Shown here one piece after another: positions 39,349 to 59,702 of a DNA stretch of 64,000 nucleotides. Below the pieces are notes generated by a model, which was not told where the DNA came from, searched no databases, and saw only the letters and a program-made list of their open reading frames with translations. The stretch comes from Parus major. Taxonomy: Eukaryota; Chordata; Aves; Passeriformes; Paridae. Positions within the stretch are counted from its first letter, which is position 1; every line of letters begins with the position of its first letter. A program made the translations under genes and the position numbers. The stretch is from the NCBI RefSeq assembly GCF_001522545.3, contig NC_031768.1:112576626-112640625 (forward strand). Direction: 5' to 3'.

Positions 39349-42072
39349 ATCTCTGCTCCATCCCTGCTGAAATGGAGGCTGGCAACATCCCAAAAAAGCT
39401 GTGACACGCCAGCACCCCTCTTCACAGAGAGCTCAGGTGTGGTCCCAGTGGCTTCCCAGGCCCAGCAGTGGCTTGGATCTGCAGCAGACTTGGGATTATC
39501 CATAAATTCCATGGATTTTCTCAGGTTTCTGTGTCCTGACCCTTGTGGACTGCACCCCTGCTGTTTCCCATTTCCCACTTTTTTTGTGGAGCCTGCCATG
39601 AGAGGGCAGTGGCTGCCTCGCCACAGGCACAGGAGCTCCTTTTGTCCCCAGTGGGGACATTAAAAATGGGGTTGCTTCAGCCATGACCCTGCCTGGCTCT
39701 GAGCACATCCCAGCTGCCCTTGGCTGGCACTAAACCCTGGGCTGCAGCCCCTGCTGTTGCAGCAGCACTCAGATCTCCTCTTGGACCGTGCAGCCACAGG
39801 CAGGAGCAAAGTCAGGGATGCAGGGGAAGGATGTCACCGCGGGATGCGGCGCTTGGCAGCAGCAGGAACCCCCCGTGCCCGTGGGGAGGGCCCCTGGCAG
39901 GTGCTGGGAGGTGGTGCCAGGTTTCCTCGCTGTGGGGGACACGGCTCGGAGCAGGTTTGGGAATTGGGAGCTGTCCTGCCTCTCCCCCCAGCTCCATTCA
40001 CTGCCCAGACAGCAACATGGTTTATGGCAGCTGAGGGCCATTGCACGGGCTCAATTAATCCAGTATCCCAGCATTTTCTCCCCAGGAAGCTGGCTCCTGT
40101 TCAGAGCAGGCAGGAGGGAATGGCAGCCCTTTGCAGGGAAAGGGCCAGGACAGCCAGCAGCTTTCCCAGCTTGATGGCACGCTGGATTTGGGGATAACCC
40201 CTACTTTCTGTGGGCAGTGACAAAAGGTGGCATTGGGAGAGAGTCTCCTGCCTGGGAAAGCCCCCGACTGCCACTGCTGCTCCCAAAATAAGGGATATTC
40301 TGCCAGGGACTGTGCTGGCTCTGCAGGAGGATCAGGGAACAGCCGTGGGGTCATGAGAAATACAAACTGGTACAGACAGAAGCACAGGGTCTGCCCATTC
40401 CTGCTGTGCTCCCTCAGCTCAGACACCTGCAGGATTTGGGGTGACACACTGGGTTCCCATGCCAGACCCCATCACCTCTGTGGATATGCCTGAGGAATTC
40501 AGGAATCTCCCTTGCAGGAGGCCTGTTCCTTAGGATTTCTCTCTGTGCAAACACAAGCCAGGGAGCTCCAGGGGGATTTGGACAGCCCCATCCCAACCTA
40601 CATCCCACCCCGTTTTAGTGCAGGAAAGGACAGAAAACCTTCCAAATCACCTTCCCTACAACCATCAGAGGCACTGCAGAGCTAATGAATTTTCCCAGGG
40701 AGTAGCTGTGGAAAATGAAACCTGTGGCAGAGATGGACAAGATGAGATAGTTTGCATTAAATGAATGGAGATGGGTCCTGGAAGGTAATTCCAGCAGAGA
40801 TCAGATGAATTGCGAGCACCAGTTGTAAAGCATTTGTAAAGTCTGACTCAGACAGGACTTTTACTGCAGGAGATGGCTGTACTCGAGTTTACTGCTGCAG
40901 TTGGAGCAGCTGCTACTGCCCAAGCTGTATAAACCCCTCACAGAGTTACTCACCACTCCCTGGCACCTCTGGAAATCTTCCTGGGAAACGCGTTCTGCCT
41001 TCCCACACGGAGCAGCCCTTCAGAGTGGGGAGAGATGGAGGGAACAGGGCTGGAGAGCAGGGAGTCAGGGCCACATTTACAGACCTTTTGTAAATATTTC
41101 ACACCTAGGAGGATTTTACTTGGTGAGAACAGGAGGAATAAGTCCAGCAAACCTTCTGGAGGCAGGGGAAGATGGCAGGATCCTGCAGGACAGGGATGGA
41201 AGAGAGCACCACGTTTCCGGGCAGAGACAGCTGTCAGCTGCCCCAATCCCATCTCCTTCCCTGCAGCTGGAACAGCAGGACTGAAACTCAGGCAGCACCA
41301 GCTCAGCTCCAGCCTCAGGAGGAATACCTGCTCTGGAAAGGTGTGTGTGACCCTCCTGGAGAGTTCACAGCTCTGAGGACACATTAAAGCTTGAAAACCA
41401 ACCACCAAATGGGCAAAACACAAGCTGTGTACTGGAGATTGTCTGGATTTAATCCAGGAATTGCAGCACTCAGCAAGGTGTTAGTGAAGCACAGTGTCTA
41501 ACCCAGCAGCCAACTCGATTTTAATCCCAGCCTGTTATCTCCAGCACATCTGCTAAACTGTTGGCCATGTTTTAGTGGCTGTTCCCAAACAGCTCCATCA
41601 CTCCGGCACTTTCCTTTGGGCATCTGCCCCGCTAAACAGGATTTTGCTTCGTTGCCTGGATTCACTTTAAGGACTTCAAGCAGGTTATTAAATAATTTAG
41701 ACTTCCTTTAGAAGCAGGAAATGGAGTAAGGATGCTCGGTGTGCTGTTTAGCGGGAATCCTTGGCTCGTTACTGTTCAATGAACCGAGTGGCTGCTGGCA
41801 GAGGTCATTCCAGCAGCTCACACAGCTCTGCGAGAGGGATGTAAATCGAAACTTTAATGGGCATTTCCAGGAGAGCAGTTTGCCCTGGCACTGTCACCTG
41901 AGACCCAGCAGCTTAAGCAAGTGATTCTTAATCAGTTTTCAATGCCCCAGGAAACAGGCTGAGGGCAGGAGGGGCTGTTTTGCCCCAGCACCACATTTTG
42001 GGATGATTTACGGGTGCACTGAGATAAGGCTGGTGACAAAGGCCATTCCCTGCTCCTTGTGGTGGAACTGCT

Positions 42073-42132
42073 GACATGACAAGGACAGGCCTGGAGGAAC
42101 AGGACAAGGTGAATGGCTTCCCACTGCCAGAG
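42073..42132 (+). repeat. CR1 LINE internal fragment
   Basis: 'acaaggacaggcctggagga' and 'gaatggcttcccactgccag' match the interior of the same CR1 3' region. Confidence 0.6.
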
Positions 42133-43100
42133 AAATCCATGGAGCCTTCCACATGGGAAGATCACACCTCCCACGCAGCACCGGAGGCAAGTACCACCCA
42201 GAGAACTTGCTGAGGCTGCAGCAGGAACCAGCAGGGCTCAGGTCTCAAATCCCAGACCCTCAATCCTGGAGTCCCCAGGATTTCAGCTCCTTGCTTGGAC
42301 AAAGGGAAGCAGAACTGCTTTGCCAAGCTGATCGCAGGTGCTGTGGAGCAGCCTGGCAATACCCAGCTCCGTGCCTTCCCTGCTTTTCCCCACCTCCTCT
42401 CTGCCCCAGAGACACAGCCAGGGAGCAGCAGTGATAAACTGGCTGTTGGTCCAAGCACAAGGTTATTTTCTAGGACATTGAGCAGAACCCTTGGATGCCA
42501 GCTTGCAGGAGAGCCATGAAGAGTGACAAGACACCTGACCAGAATGCAAAAGCAGGGCTGCAAACTTAACACCTTTTTTCCCCCCCCACCCTTATCTGTT
42601 AAAAATAGCTTTAGAGGGGAAGCTCAAAGCAGTGTGAGGGGCTGCTGGCTTCAGAAAATGAGCAGTTTCAGCAGAAATACTCAGTGACCACCACCCAGAG
42701 AGCTCTGATTTTTGGTATCTCAGCCATTCACATCTTAAATTAAACATTCAAGCTGCAATGCAGCCCAATTGTTTGGCAGGGGCTAATAAAAACCTGAAAA
42801 TCTTTACCCAGCCTGCTTTTCTGTAGGAATAATACCACTAACATCCCAGAATTATCTCCATCTATGTCTGGCTAGGACTCCAAATCAATAAATTGTCTCC
42901 TCACCCTCAGATTAGCTCGGTCAGGTAATTTTGAAAGCAGCAGCAGCAGTTCTCCACTGTTAGGCAGAGCAGCTCTGCCAGCGGAATTAACACGAGATCC
43001 CTCGTTATCCCAGAGCAATCCCACTCCAACAGCATCCTTGGGGAGTAATTTGCACTGACTTCAACAATACTTTGTGACAGTCTGAGAATCAGGAGTGATG

Positions 43101-43141
43101 TATTTATTATTACTACTATTACTACTATTATTATTTAATAT
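43101..43141 (+). repeat. imperfect trinucleotide (TAT/TAC) repeat
   Basis: Low-complexity tract of TTA/CTA triplets. Confidence 0.75.
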
Positions 43142-44479
43142 TTGGATTAATATTTGGAATTAAATTTCTGTTTGGAAAGAAGAGAAAGAATTGGACAAAA
43201 ATGAAACTACCACCTGTTTCTCTGGCAAAAAAAAAACCCAAACCCAGCCTTTTTAGAAAAACATTACATTTTGGTTTTCCCTCCTGCCACTTTCATTCCT
43301 GGCTCAGCCTCAGCCCTGATGTCCCAAGCACCCCACGAGTGCTCAGATCCTTTCACACAAATTCCTGGGAAGTCCAAGCACTCACTGCTTCCCCGTCTCT
43401 CTCTGCCCAAAGGAGCTTCCCTCTGCAGGGTCCTTCTCTCCTGGCATCCTGTCACTGGGTTTGTCATCTCCCACTGTCACTGATGTTCTCAGAACCCCAC
43501 AAGTCCTTCGGCCACAGTCCCCTCTTTGTCCCTTCTCTTGCTGTCACACAAAGAATCCCTTCCTCGTTTTAAGCAGTAACTTCTGCCATCGAATTCCCAA
43601 GAAAAATGCCAATTCTCTTTTAAACCTCACAGCAAAACCTGCAGCAGGAAACCCTGGGAGCATGAACAGGGTGATGGATTAGAGCTGCTCCCTCCTCAGA
43701 AACAAAGATGTCCTTATGAAGTGGGATTAATACCACAATATCCATTTTTTTTAACCCCATAAGCCTTATTTTTAAACCATCAGTGTCTCACATCTCTTCA
43801 TGCAAGTTTATTCCAGGAGTTAATCCAGGGTTGTTGCTGTTTTCCAGACAGTGCTCTCCCTCCATCCCTTCCCTTTGCTAAGCAAGGAGGCCCCAGTCTT
43901 AGAGAAATTAATTAGTACAGTAATTTGCCCAGGACACAGAGGAGAAGCCGAATTTGTCCCACTCTGCAGGATTCAGCTGAATAAAAAAGACAAACAGCTG
44001 TGCTGTGGGATTTTAAAAAGCTGCTGTCAGCATTCCCAATGCAACCAGACCTGGAAATTCATTCGTCTTTCACTAAACAATGGAAAAAGGAGAAGCAATT
44101 ACAGTAGACAAAACTAATTACAGCAGAGCTGAAGCACAGCTCACAGCACTTACTCTTCAATCTGCATTCAAAAAGAAAAATCCAATCCCAAAACCACTCC
44201 ATCAAAAGAAGGTGAAAATCTGGGAGTGGAATAAAAGCAATTTTGAAAAAGAAGGGGCACTTCAGCATGGCACAGACTGGTTTTTGTAAAGAGAAGCCTT
44301 CAGGTGATGCTGGCAGTGCCTGGCAAACCGGACACAGGGATTTGTCCAGGGGTGATGCTGGAGCAGGGTAAGAAATGTCTCCCAGTTCCTCCTCAGTGGG
44401 GTCCATTCCATGTTCACCTTGCCTTGGGTAGGATGTTTTTATCTGCCAGAAGAACTGGAGCATGGTGTTAATAATGCCA

Positions 44480-44550
44480 AGGTCTGTGGTCAGATCTCCA
44501 AGAGCTGGATCCTTGGGGGTCCCTTCCAACTCAGAATATCCTGGGATCTT
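44480..44550 (+). repeat. CR1-type 3' tip
   Basis: 'ccttgggggtcccttccaac' and 'tcagaatatcctgggatc' match the CR1 subtype ending in 'ccaactcaggatattctatg'. Confidence 0.65.
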
Positions 44551-45307
44551 TGTGGAGCTCAACTTGCACTCTCGTGGCTGAACAGCTTTTCCTTCCACAG
44601 TGAAGACAAAGCACTCCAAAGGTGAGGATATCCCAGTTTCCCAATCCTCACAGCCATCCCTGCCTGACCCAGAACACTCTAGGGATATTCTCAGCTTTGG
44701 GTGAAATGATACCAGAGAATCCAAAGCCTTCTGTAAAGCCCATCAAATCCCTGGCCATGGTCCAGGCTGGAAAGGACAGTGACAAGTTCTGTGAGAGGAA
44801 ATTCCTGATCCCCAGAGCTGGATGTCCCACAGGCCTGGCTCCTGTTCCCTTTGGATGCCAGCTGTGAAATCCAGCAGACAGCAAAAGGGAATTTTAAACA
44901 AAGTGGAAGAATCACTGCTTAACACAGAGACAGGCTGGAAAATGGATTGCAGGGAGAAAACCTGAAGTGGGAAGAGCAGGAGGAATGGGATTGGGCTGTG
45001 GATGGATGTGGCAGACACCACCTTAGGCCTCATTCCCTGGGAATGTGGGCCACACTTGGGATTTGAAAGCCTCCACAAGCCATTTCCAACACACAAAGCT
45101 GCCACTGGCTACAGCATGTGTTTAATTCCAAAGGATTTCTGGGAACAGACACAAGGCCATGGCAGAATGTTGTTTTTCTGCATGGATCCTTAAGGAGGTA
45201 GAGTCTGAAGCCTTGCTCCTGGAACCCCATTCCTGAGTCTCCATGGCCACTGCACAGCGCTCAGCCCAACACTCTTTAGCACAGAGGTTCTCCCTGCCTC
45301 AGAATCA

Positions 45308-45580
45308 CTCAGGAAAATCCTTTCAGATCATGGAGTCCAATAATTCCTCCAGCACTGCCAGGGCCACCACTGACCCATGTTCCTAAATGCCACATGCAGA
45401 TGGCTTTAAACCCCTCCAGGGATGGGGACTCACCACTGCTCTGGGCGGCTGTGCCAATGCCTGAAAATCCTTTCAGGGAAAATTGTTTTCCTCACATCCG
45501 ACCTAAACCTCCCCTGGCACAATCTGAGGCCATTTCCTCCTGCCCTCTGATTCTGTTCCAGGATTCTCTACATTTTCAGC
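45308..45580 (-). repeat. CR1 LINE 3' fragment (older subtype)
   Basis: The complement follows the CR1 consensus in order: 'tggagtccaataattcctcc', 'actgccagggccaccactga', 'acccctccagggatgggga', 'aacctcccctggcaca' and 'ggccatttcctcctgcc'. Confidence 0.85.
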
Positions 45581-46584
45581 CTGGAGAGGAGAAGGCTGGG
45601 GGGGAACTCTTCAATGTGCAGCGTTACTGGAAGGGAGGGTGCCAAGAGGATGGGGCCAGGCTCTTCCCAGCAGTGCCAGGATCCGAGGAGATGCACAGGT
45701 ACCTGTCAGACCCACTCTCCCCCTCCTCCTTCTGCTGCTCCACCAACCACAGGGATTTCCCACCTCTCCATTCCGGTATCACTGCAGAGCTTTCTTTCAT
45801 TTTCTGGCTGAAATGACCTGCAATGCAGAGGCTCACTTGCTGCACTGATCCTGCTGCCAGATCTGTAATCCTCAATCTCCCTGGGGAATGCCTGGAGTAG
45901 GAAACCACTTGGCATGGCAAGCACGTCAGCATTTTCCTGGCTGCATTTTTTTATTGTCTCTTTGCTGCATCCCTGACTTCAGTTAAGTTTTCTTCCCTTT
46001 CTTTCTCCCTCACTTTCTCCAGCCTCCCCCAAAGTGCCTCAAACAGAGGTCTCAATATCCCTGAGCTCCCCCATCTTGGAGACACCTGTCCAGGTGTGGG
46101 AGGACAACGCATTTACTCCCATCCATCCCAAGATTTTCATGCAGGACAACAGATCTGCAAATGGAAAAAATGTGGGGAGACAGAACTCTTCCCTTGGCAA
46201 TGGCATCCCCTCCTTCTGGGGAGGCTCCACAGGCTGACTGAGGTAGATTCCCTGCTAATCCTGCCCCTGCCATGCTGGGATTTACAAGTTATCAATTATA
46301 GGGACCTTGCTGGAAAAGCCGTGCAAACTACAGAGCAGCCAGACTTCCAAGAAGCAGAAGATGCTTTATTTAGAGAAGATGGTGCAGTTCTTGTTTTCTT
46401 TTTTAATTACTATCAGCAGTGAAAGACATTTGTGCTATATGGGAAAGAGAACTCGCCCACTTGCTTTGGTTCAGTATTTCCATAAAACAAACAAAAAGAA
46501 ACCCTGGGCATAATTTCCAGTAAACATCACCTTTTTTATCCCCCATCTCTTTTGCCCACTCTGAGTCCTATTAACCTTTTTGAA

Positions 46585-46815
46585 AATCACTGAATCCCAG
46601 ACTGGGTTGGGATGGAAGGGATCTTAGATCACCTCATTCCACCCCTACCATGGCAGGGACACCTTCCACTATCCCAGGCTGCTCCAAGCCCTGTCCAGTC
46701 TGGCCTTGGGCATTTCCAGGGATCCAGGGGCAGCCACAGCTTCTCTGGGCACCCTGTGCCAGGGCCTGCCCATCCTGGCAGGGAAAGATTTCCCCCTAAT
46801 ACCCAATCCCTATCT
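46585..46815 (-). repeat. CR1 LINE 3' end with tail
   Basis: The - strand reads 'ccagagaagctgtggctgcc', 'ataGTGGAAGGTGTCCCTGC' and 'gggattcagtgatt'. Confidence 0.85.
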
Positions 46816-48059
46816 ACAATGTTCTGGTTTAAAGCCAAAATGTGGGAACCAAAGCACTCAGAGGAAACCCTGGTTCTAACAGATCTTGCTGCTGACTTCC
46901 AAGAACCCCCATTTCACCCTCTGCAATGGGAAAGTTCCCCAGATTCCTTCTCTTAACTATGCCAAGCAGGAAATAGAGCCCTGGAGCCTTTGTGGTGCCT
47001 TAGCACCTCTCTCTGCCTCTGTCTCAGTGTGCTGCTCACACCGTGCCCATCTCTCACTCGCAGGAAAGGCACTTCAGGGAGAAGAGGTTTTCATGGAAAT
47101 CAGTTTATGGCAAGAATGATGGGATCACAGCACAGCTGCTGCTGGCTCTGTTTTTGGGAAGGACAACAAGTAGAGTCATCAAGGGAGTCTGTTAAAAATG
47201 GAAGAAAGGAAAAGTGGCTCTGCTGGTGGATTTGAGGATTAAAACCATTTTTAAGTCGTAGAGCTGGTGAAAAGGGTCCCAAGCAACGAGTGAAAAGGAC
47301 AGAGCTGTCAAAGCAGCAAGGCAGGAACAATAATTTTTAGAGGAGCACCATGAATCCATACAAAAAGCAGGAAAGATTGGATTTCTCAAAGGAAGAGGCT
47401 GCAGGAGCTCAGGGGAAAAAAGTGAAGGCTTGTACAACAGCTCTGAGGGAAGAGTGGAAGTGAAAAGAGATCCAACCCAAGCCCACAGCAAAGTTCCATG
47501 AGGGAAAAACAGCCTCCAAAAACACAGAGCACGTGGAAATTAGGGCTCATTTGGCACCTATCACCTGTAGGAAACTGGGATTAGCCCAGCAAGGAGGTGG
47601 TCACTGGCGGGCAGCTTCCCAGTGCAGCGAGAAACTCCAACATGGAAACGCAGCCCACAGAGGGATCCCAAAGCTGCAGAGCCTTGGGATGCAGTGGGAA
47701 TACTCCTGGCACTATTAGGGAAATCAAGCCTATTAAGGGACAATCACTCTGAAGGGTTGTTATCAATCACTCCCCTCGCTTTCTTTAGGCAATTATCCTA
47801 ATTGCATCAAGGCTATTAAGCAATTATTTTGGTAACTGGAGCTTTGTTGCTGGCTCTTCGTTTTTGGCAATGTTTTGTCCTTTGTAAAAATGCCCCTTCC
47901 AAAAGATGTTTAAAGCTGACTTTAAGGATGTCCTTTTCCCGAAGCACAAGATTCAAATTTCTGTGTAAAAACACAAATTTCCTCTCAGGAAAATGCTCAT
48001 TTTTATCCCTGGTTTCTCCCTCAACCCCCCCTTACTCCCAAAATCTCCCAGGGCACCAG

Positions 48060-50269
48060 GGATTTAGTTCCACTTTTTTATTATTCAACTTTTTATACAT
48101 AATAAATACAAACTTTTTACAGCCAATATAAAGAAAGCATTTGCACTGATGCTTTCAGGGTGTACTGAGCTGTACACACTGCGACGGCCGATACATGCCC
48201 TGTATGAAGAAATCAAAGTTAAAAAGGAGGCATCTTTTTACAACTTTTCTTCCTTTTTCTTTTTTTTGCTTTTTTTTTCACTTTTGTTTTTTAAATAAAA
48301 TTAGCAGCTCTTACAGAAAATATTTTAAAATACAACTAAAGAGACTTTTAAATAAAAATTTTCTGGATTTTTGAAAGTCCGGGTGTGAAGGACACAGAAA
48401 AACTGGCCAAAGGAATCAAACATGAACATTATGGCAAAAACTTGATTTTCTTCTGCATTGTGAAGATCTCAAAATATTTGCAAACAGTTAAATTTTTTTT
48501 ATTTTTTTTTTAACTTCTCTTTTTAAACTTAAGAATAAGTTTGATAAACACATAAAAAGACCTCAAACAGATCAACAGGACAAGAGGTGCAAAAGAAGGA
48601 ATAATATGGAAAAGACTTCATTGGACAGTCACTGATCCCATAACTGATCCATGAATCGTTGTCCTCAGACAGTCCCACTCTTGGTTAAAGATCCCACTGG
48701 GAAAGGAGACTGGCAAGCACTGGATGGCTTGGAGACCCAGCCTGGGTTGGGATTTCCAAGTATGTGCAAAGTTTATGATAAAATCTTGTTAAGATGAGTC
48801 GTTGGGTTTTTGTTGTAAATGCAGCCTCAAAAAATAGCCCTTGTTAGTAAACTAAAGGTAGAAAACTTACTGGCTTTGAAAAAAACCATGAAGACACAAG
48901 AGAACCTATAAACAGCTCCAAACCCAACCTCAGGATGCCTTTCATCTGAAGTTCTCATCTGATGGAGAATGCTGACAATATTTTAGTCAGTACCCAAAGA
49001 AAAACGTGTTCTCGTCCAGTTTTTCCCTCTCCTCCAACCATTCCACTCCATGTTCAACCTCAGAATATTCTTTGCCCTTTTCTCTCAAAAAAAACAAATC
49101 CAAGCTCCCTTTTCAGAGCTCTCTGAGGGAAATGTGAAACTCTTTTCCTCTCAGTTTCTTCCCTGAGAGGAACTGGGCACATCTTGGGCACGAAGGTGGT
49201 GTGAAGGCAGAACCTGGAGCTGCTCCTGGCTCCCTGGCTTTGGCTGGTTAATGGGATTGGGGTGGGAAAAGGCTACAGGACCATCCAATGCAACAACTAA
49301 ATGCATGTAAATACTCTAAATGGAACTGCTAACTCTAGAACTCAGGTGGTTTGATGACAAAGATACACTGCTAACATTGGATAATAAAGTACACAGCAAT
49401 AACTGGGATAAGAGTGACCCAAATGGTTTAAAAAAAAAACCCAAAAAACAAACCCAACAAAAAACCAAAATCCCCAAAATCTGCTAAGGAAAAAAAATAA
49501 AATAGAAAAAGCAGCTCAATTTCCAGATCTAGATAAAATCTCACTTGCTTTTTTACTTTTCTACCCGTTGGTTTCTGCTGGGGAAGATGTTGCTGCTGGT
49601 TCAGCACCTCCATGTTAGATCCTCTATGAGTAAATGCACTGAGTAAACACAAAACTCCAAAGGCAGAATGGTCAGCTGTGAATCACTGACAAGGGCAGCA
49701 CCCGTGGAACGAAAGCTTTTGCTTCTCCAGGAGATCATTTTCCCGTCTCTTCCTTTCTGCAGGGGGATTCAAGAGGAGCCAGCCTCTCCTTTAGACTTCT
49801 TTTTCTGTTCCCTTTTTCATTCTTCTGATGAATACCTGGTCAGGCAGGTGATGCTACTGGAAGGATCCACAATCTTTAACACATTCCTATGGCAACAGTA
49901 ATATACTGTACTAATGCACAGGAGCAAAGGATGCTAAGACTAAGCTGCGTGAACGGGGCTCTTTCTTTTGTCTCCACATAAAAATGGAGCATCTTCAGCC
50001 AAGAAAAAAAGCCAATCTTGGCCTGTCTTGGTTTGTGCTAAGAGAGGAAGAATGATGTCGAGAAATCCAAACAAACAAACAAAAAAAAAACAAAAGGCAC
50101 AAAATATTCATGACTGTGGGAAGGAATCCGCCAGGTCACTGCCACATAAAATCCTCCCTATCGCTCGCTCTAGTCCAAGTCTTCATCATGCAAAGGTGCC
50201 TAAAAACGAGATTGACCAAAAGCTGTGTTTGGCCTTGATTGTAGCACTACTAATTAGCCAGTCCCCTCG
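48060..50269 (-). other. FCHSD2: FCHSD2 3'UTR
   Basis: From the stop codon (50272-50270) the - strand runs into a markedly AT-rich, CR1-free block. It ends with AATAAA at 48082-48077 and cleavage expected near 48060. The abrupt compositional change and absence of repeats support a long, constrained 3'UTR of about 2.2 kb. The exact end is inferred because other A-rich hexamers occur nearby. Confidence 0.6.
48077..48082 (-). terminator. FCHSD2: FCHSD2 candidate poly(A) signal
   Basis: AATAAA on the - strand within GTTGAATAATAAAAAAGTGG. It is the last canonical hexamer before the region becomes ordinary intergenic DNA. Confidence 0.5.
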
Positions 50270-57022
<6,753 letters not shown>

Positions 57023-57380
57023 CTGGGGACACAAACACACACAGCTCTCAGCCCCTCAGGATCCCTCCTTGCCCCTTCTGGCTCCCAGAGCTGCTCCCTG
57101 TGGAAATGAGTCCCACTCCTCATTTCCTTGCCTGAGGAGTGTGAGCCAAGACACAGGGATGGTTCTCTGGAGGCCCAGCCAGTCCCACCAGTTGCTGTTT
57201 TTTCAAATAACACCTGAGTTTATGCTCGCTCCCAATGCACACCCGTAAGTATTTCAGTGTAGATTTAAACTCCAACAACCCAGTGCTTCCCAAAATGTTT
57301 AAAATTAGGAATATCCAGAGTGCAGCCCCTTCCAGGTGGTGACTAAGCTGGATGTGAAACACAAATAAACCTGACAGGAT

Positions 57381-57401
57381 ACACACACACACACACACAC
57401 A
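57381..57401 (+). repeat. (AC)n microsatellite
   Basis: About ten AC dinucleotides, roughly 360 bp upstream in gene sense of the exon starting at 57022. Confidence 0.9.
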
Positions 57402-58852
57402 GCAGCCCACCAACTCCCAAGCGAGGCTGTTTTCCACATGCCAGAGATCACAGGAAACTCATTTGTTATGGAAGCACAACATGCTAATAACCCCCAAATT
57501 AAGTAAGTATTATTGCACTCCAACAAACAGTTTCAGGATTTTTGTCTTCAGAACAGCATGAAAATGGAGGTTTTCTGACAGCTGGGTTCACTTCAGCATC
57601 CTGGCACACTGGCTGCCCGATGGAGCCAAGGATTTAACAAATTCATGGCAAAGCACCACCCTGATCCAAATTAGTTCACAGTCTAAACAGGAGGGTGGGA
57701 AGAGCAGCGTGAAGAAACTCAGCACTTCAGCAAGAGCAGATCTGCATCAAGAAGTGGAGGGCAAACGCAGGGATAAAATTGAGGATATTTTTGTCCAGAC
57801 CAGCTCTCTTAACACCCCCCTGCTGCCCTTGCTCATCAGAGGAACAAAAATCAAGTGATTTCCCAAAAATCCTGCAGTGAGTCACTGATGGAGGCAACAA
57901 AGGAAACCCTCTGAACCACCCTGGAATCCTTCCTGCATTCCCTTTCACAGCATTGGTCATTTTTAGCAAGTAGCAAAGTTTCATCTCCATTCTCTCCCTT
58001 CCAGCCCTTCCCACAGGGGTCTGAAGCACCTCACTGCAGCATCCCTGACACACCAAGCACTCAGCAGCACTGGGAATCCAAGCAAAACCAGCAAAAACAG
58101 TTCAGGCAAAAACTGGACGGAAATTCCCTTTCCAGTAGTGGGTGAAGCACAGCAGATTATGAAGAATATGTGTGCAGTGAATTCAAATGCCAACATGTGC
58201 CGGGTAGATATTTATCTCTTACACAAATCCTTACTCTGTACAAAATTCTGTGTTGAGCTGAAGTGATACAGGTATTTTTCTCATTTTTGACATGCTGCTG
58301 CACTTACAGAATCAGAGAATCCTATCTTTCTACTAAGAAATCAGAGACAAAATGACTGTTAACTTTATTAAGCTGAACCCTCTAAAGATGTCTCCATTTT
58401 CACTTAATTTGTGAAGGTGACTTTAAGCCTGTCTCCACCAAACCACTTTTGAGAGACATTATTTTGAATTCTGCGTAGAAGAAGTGTGATTTTTAAATAG
58501 TAGGTCAGTTGTAAGAGGGAAATACATGATGTCAGATTTATCTTCACAGGGCTACAGCTGCATGCACACGCTCTCCCCCAGTCAGGGATGGAGAAAGGAG
58601 GATGGGACAACTTTGAGAGGCGTTTCCCACGGGAAAAGCCAAAGCCACTGAGCCAAGGGAAGTTTCCACTTCTTCATGCAAGGGGTCTCCAGGTGAATGA
58701 TTAACAGTAAATAGTGTTCAGAGAGCTGAGAAAAGGAGGAAACATTAAATACATTAATGTGCATCCCTTCTCTACAAGATTTTGAACAAACCCGCTCCAA
58801 CCTTGGAGCTGCACAGGGCAGAGAGAACAACCTTGCCAAAGGCAACTTAATT

Positions 58853-58978
58853 CACAGAATCCCAGAATGTTTTGGGTTGGAAGGACATTAAAATCACCCA
58901 GTGGCACCCCCTGCCATGGGCAGGGACACCTTCCACTATCCCAGGGTGCTCCAATGCCTCTCCAGGCTGGCCTTGAAT
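58853..58978 (-). repeat. CR1 LINE 3' end
   Basis: The - strand runs 'caaggccagcctggagaggc', 'tagtggaaggtgtccctgcc', 'ccaacccaaaacattctggg' and 'attctgtg'. Confidence 0.85.
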
Positions 58979-59614
58979 ATGTAAATATATATGAATGTAT
59001 GTATTTACTTGTGAAGTAGCTTCCCCTAACTCGTCTTTACATCCTGACACCCATTTATGAGCACTTTCCCTGTGCCTCCACCGAGGAATTGCTCAGCCCT
59101 GTTTTGCTGTTTACCTTGTTATGCAATTTCCAATTAGGCTGAGTTATACTACAGCAATAAACATTGGTCCAGGCTGCTACAAACATCTGCATTTGCTGTT
59201 AGTCCTCGCTCTGCTGTAGTTTGTTTGTACAAATTGTGAGCTAAAATAAACAAGCTGCTCCAAAATCCTTGAGTGTACTTGACAAGAGGTTTTAATTCAA
59301 TGTACCCAGCAAATCCAATGGAGTTCCCCTCCCTGTTTACACCCAGGAGCCTTAACAGTCAACAAATGTTTGTTCCAAACCACAAATGCTTTGAGTTTAA
59401 TTCCATTGCAGACAAGCCATGAAAGTACCAGGAGCATTAGGTCAGGCCTGCACTTGAAAGTTATTTACGAGCTGAAATTATTTTTTTTACCTAAATAATT
59501 ATGCTGGTAGACCAGAGTTAACAGCTTCCTACCTGTAGGAAAAATACAAATAAAATACCACTCAGGAGCAGACCTTTATTCTGCTTCTCACACAGGGACA
59601 GCTACACATTTAAA

Positions 59615-59702
59615 CATGGTTTAGTGGTGGCCTTGGCAGTGCTGGGTTGGACTCAATGATCTTGGAGTGCCCTTCCAACCTCAGTGTCTCTGTGATTCTA
59701 TA
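59615..59702 (+). repeat. CR1 LINE 3' terminus
   Basis: 'catggtttagtggtggcctt', 'ggttggactcaatgatcttg', 'gcccttccaacctcagtg' and the tail 'tctgtgattctat'. Confidence 0.9.

Larger units (their letters stand above)
37771..48059. other. intergenic between RPS3 and FCHSD2, no gene recognised
   Basis: About 10.3 kb. It contains the CR1 pieces listed separately, an (ATT)n-like low-complexity stretch and many short frames without recognisable homology. No splice-bounded conserved exon, tRNA or known RNA was seen. Confidence 0.45.
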
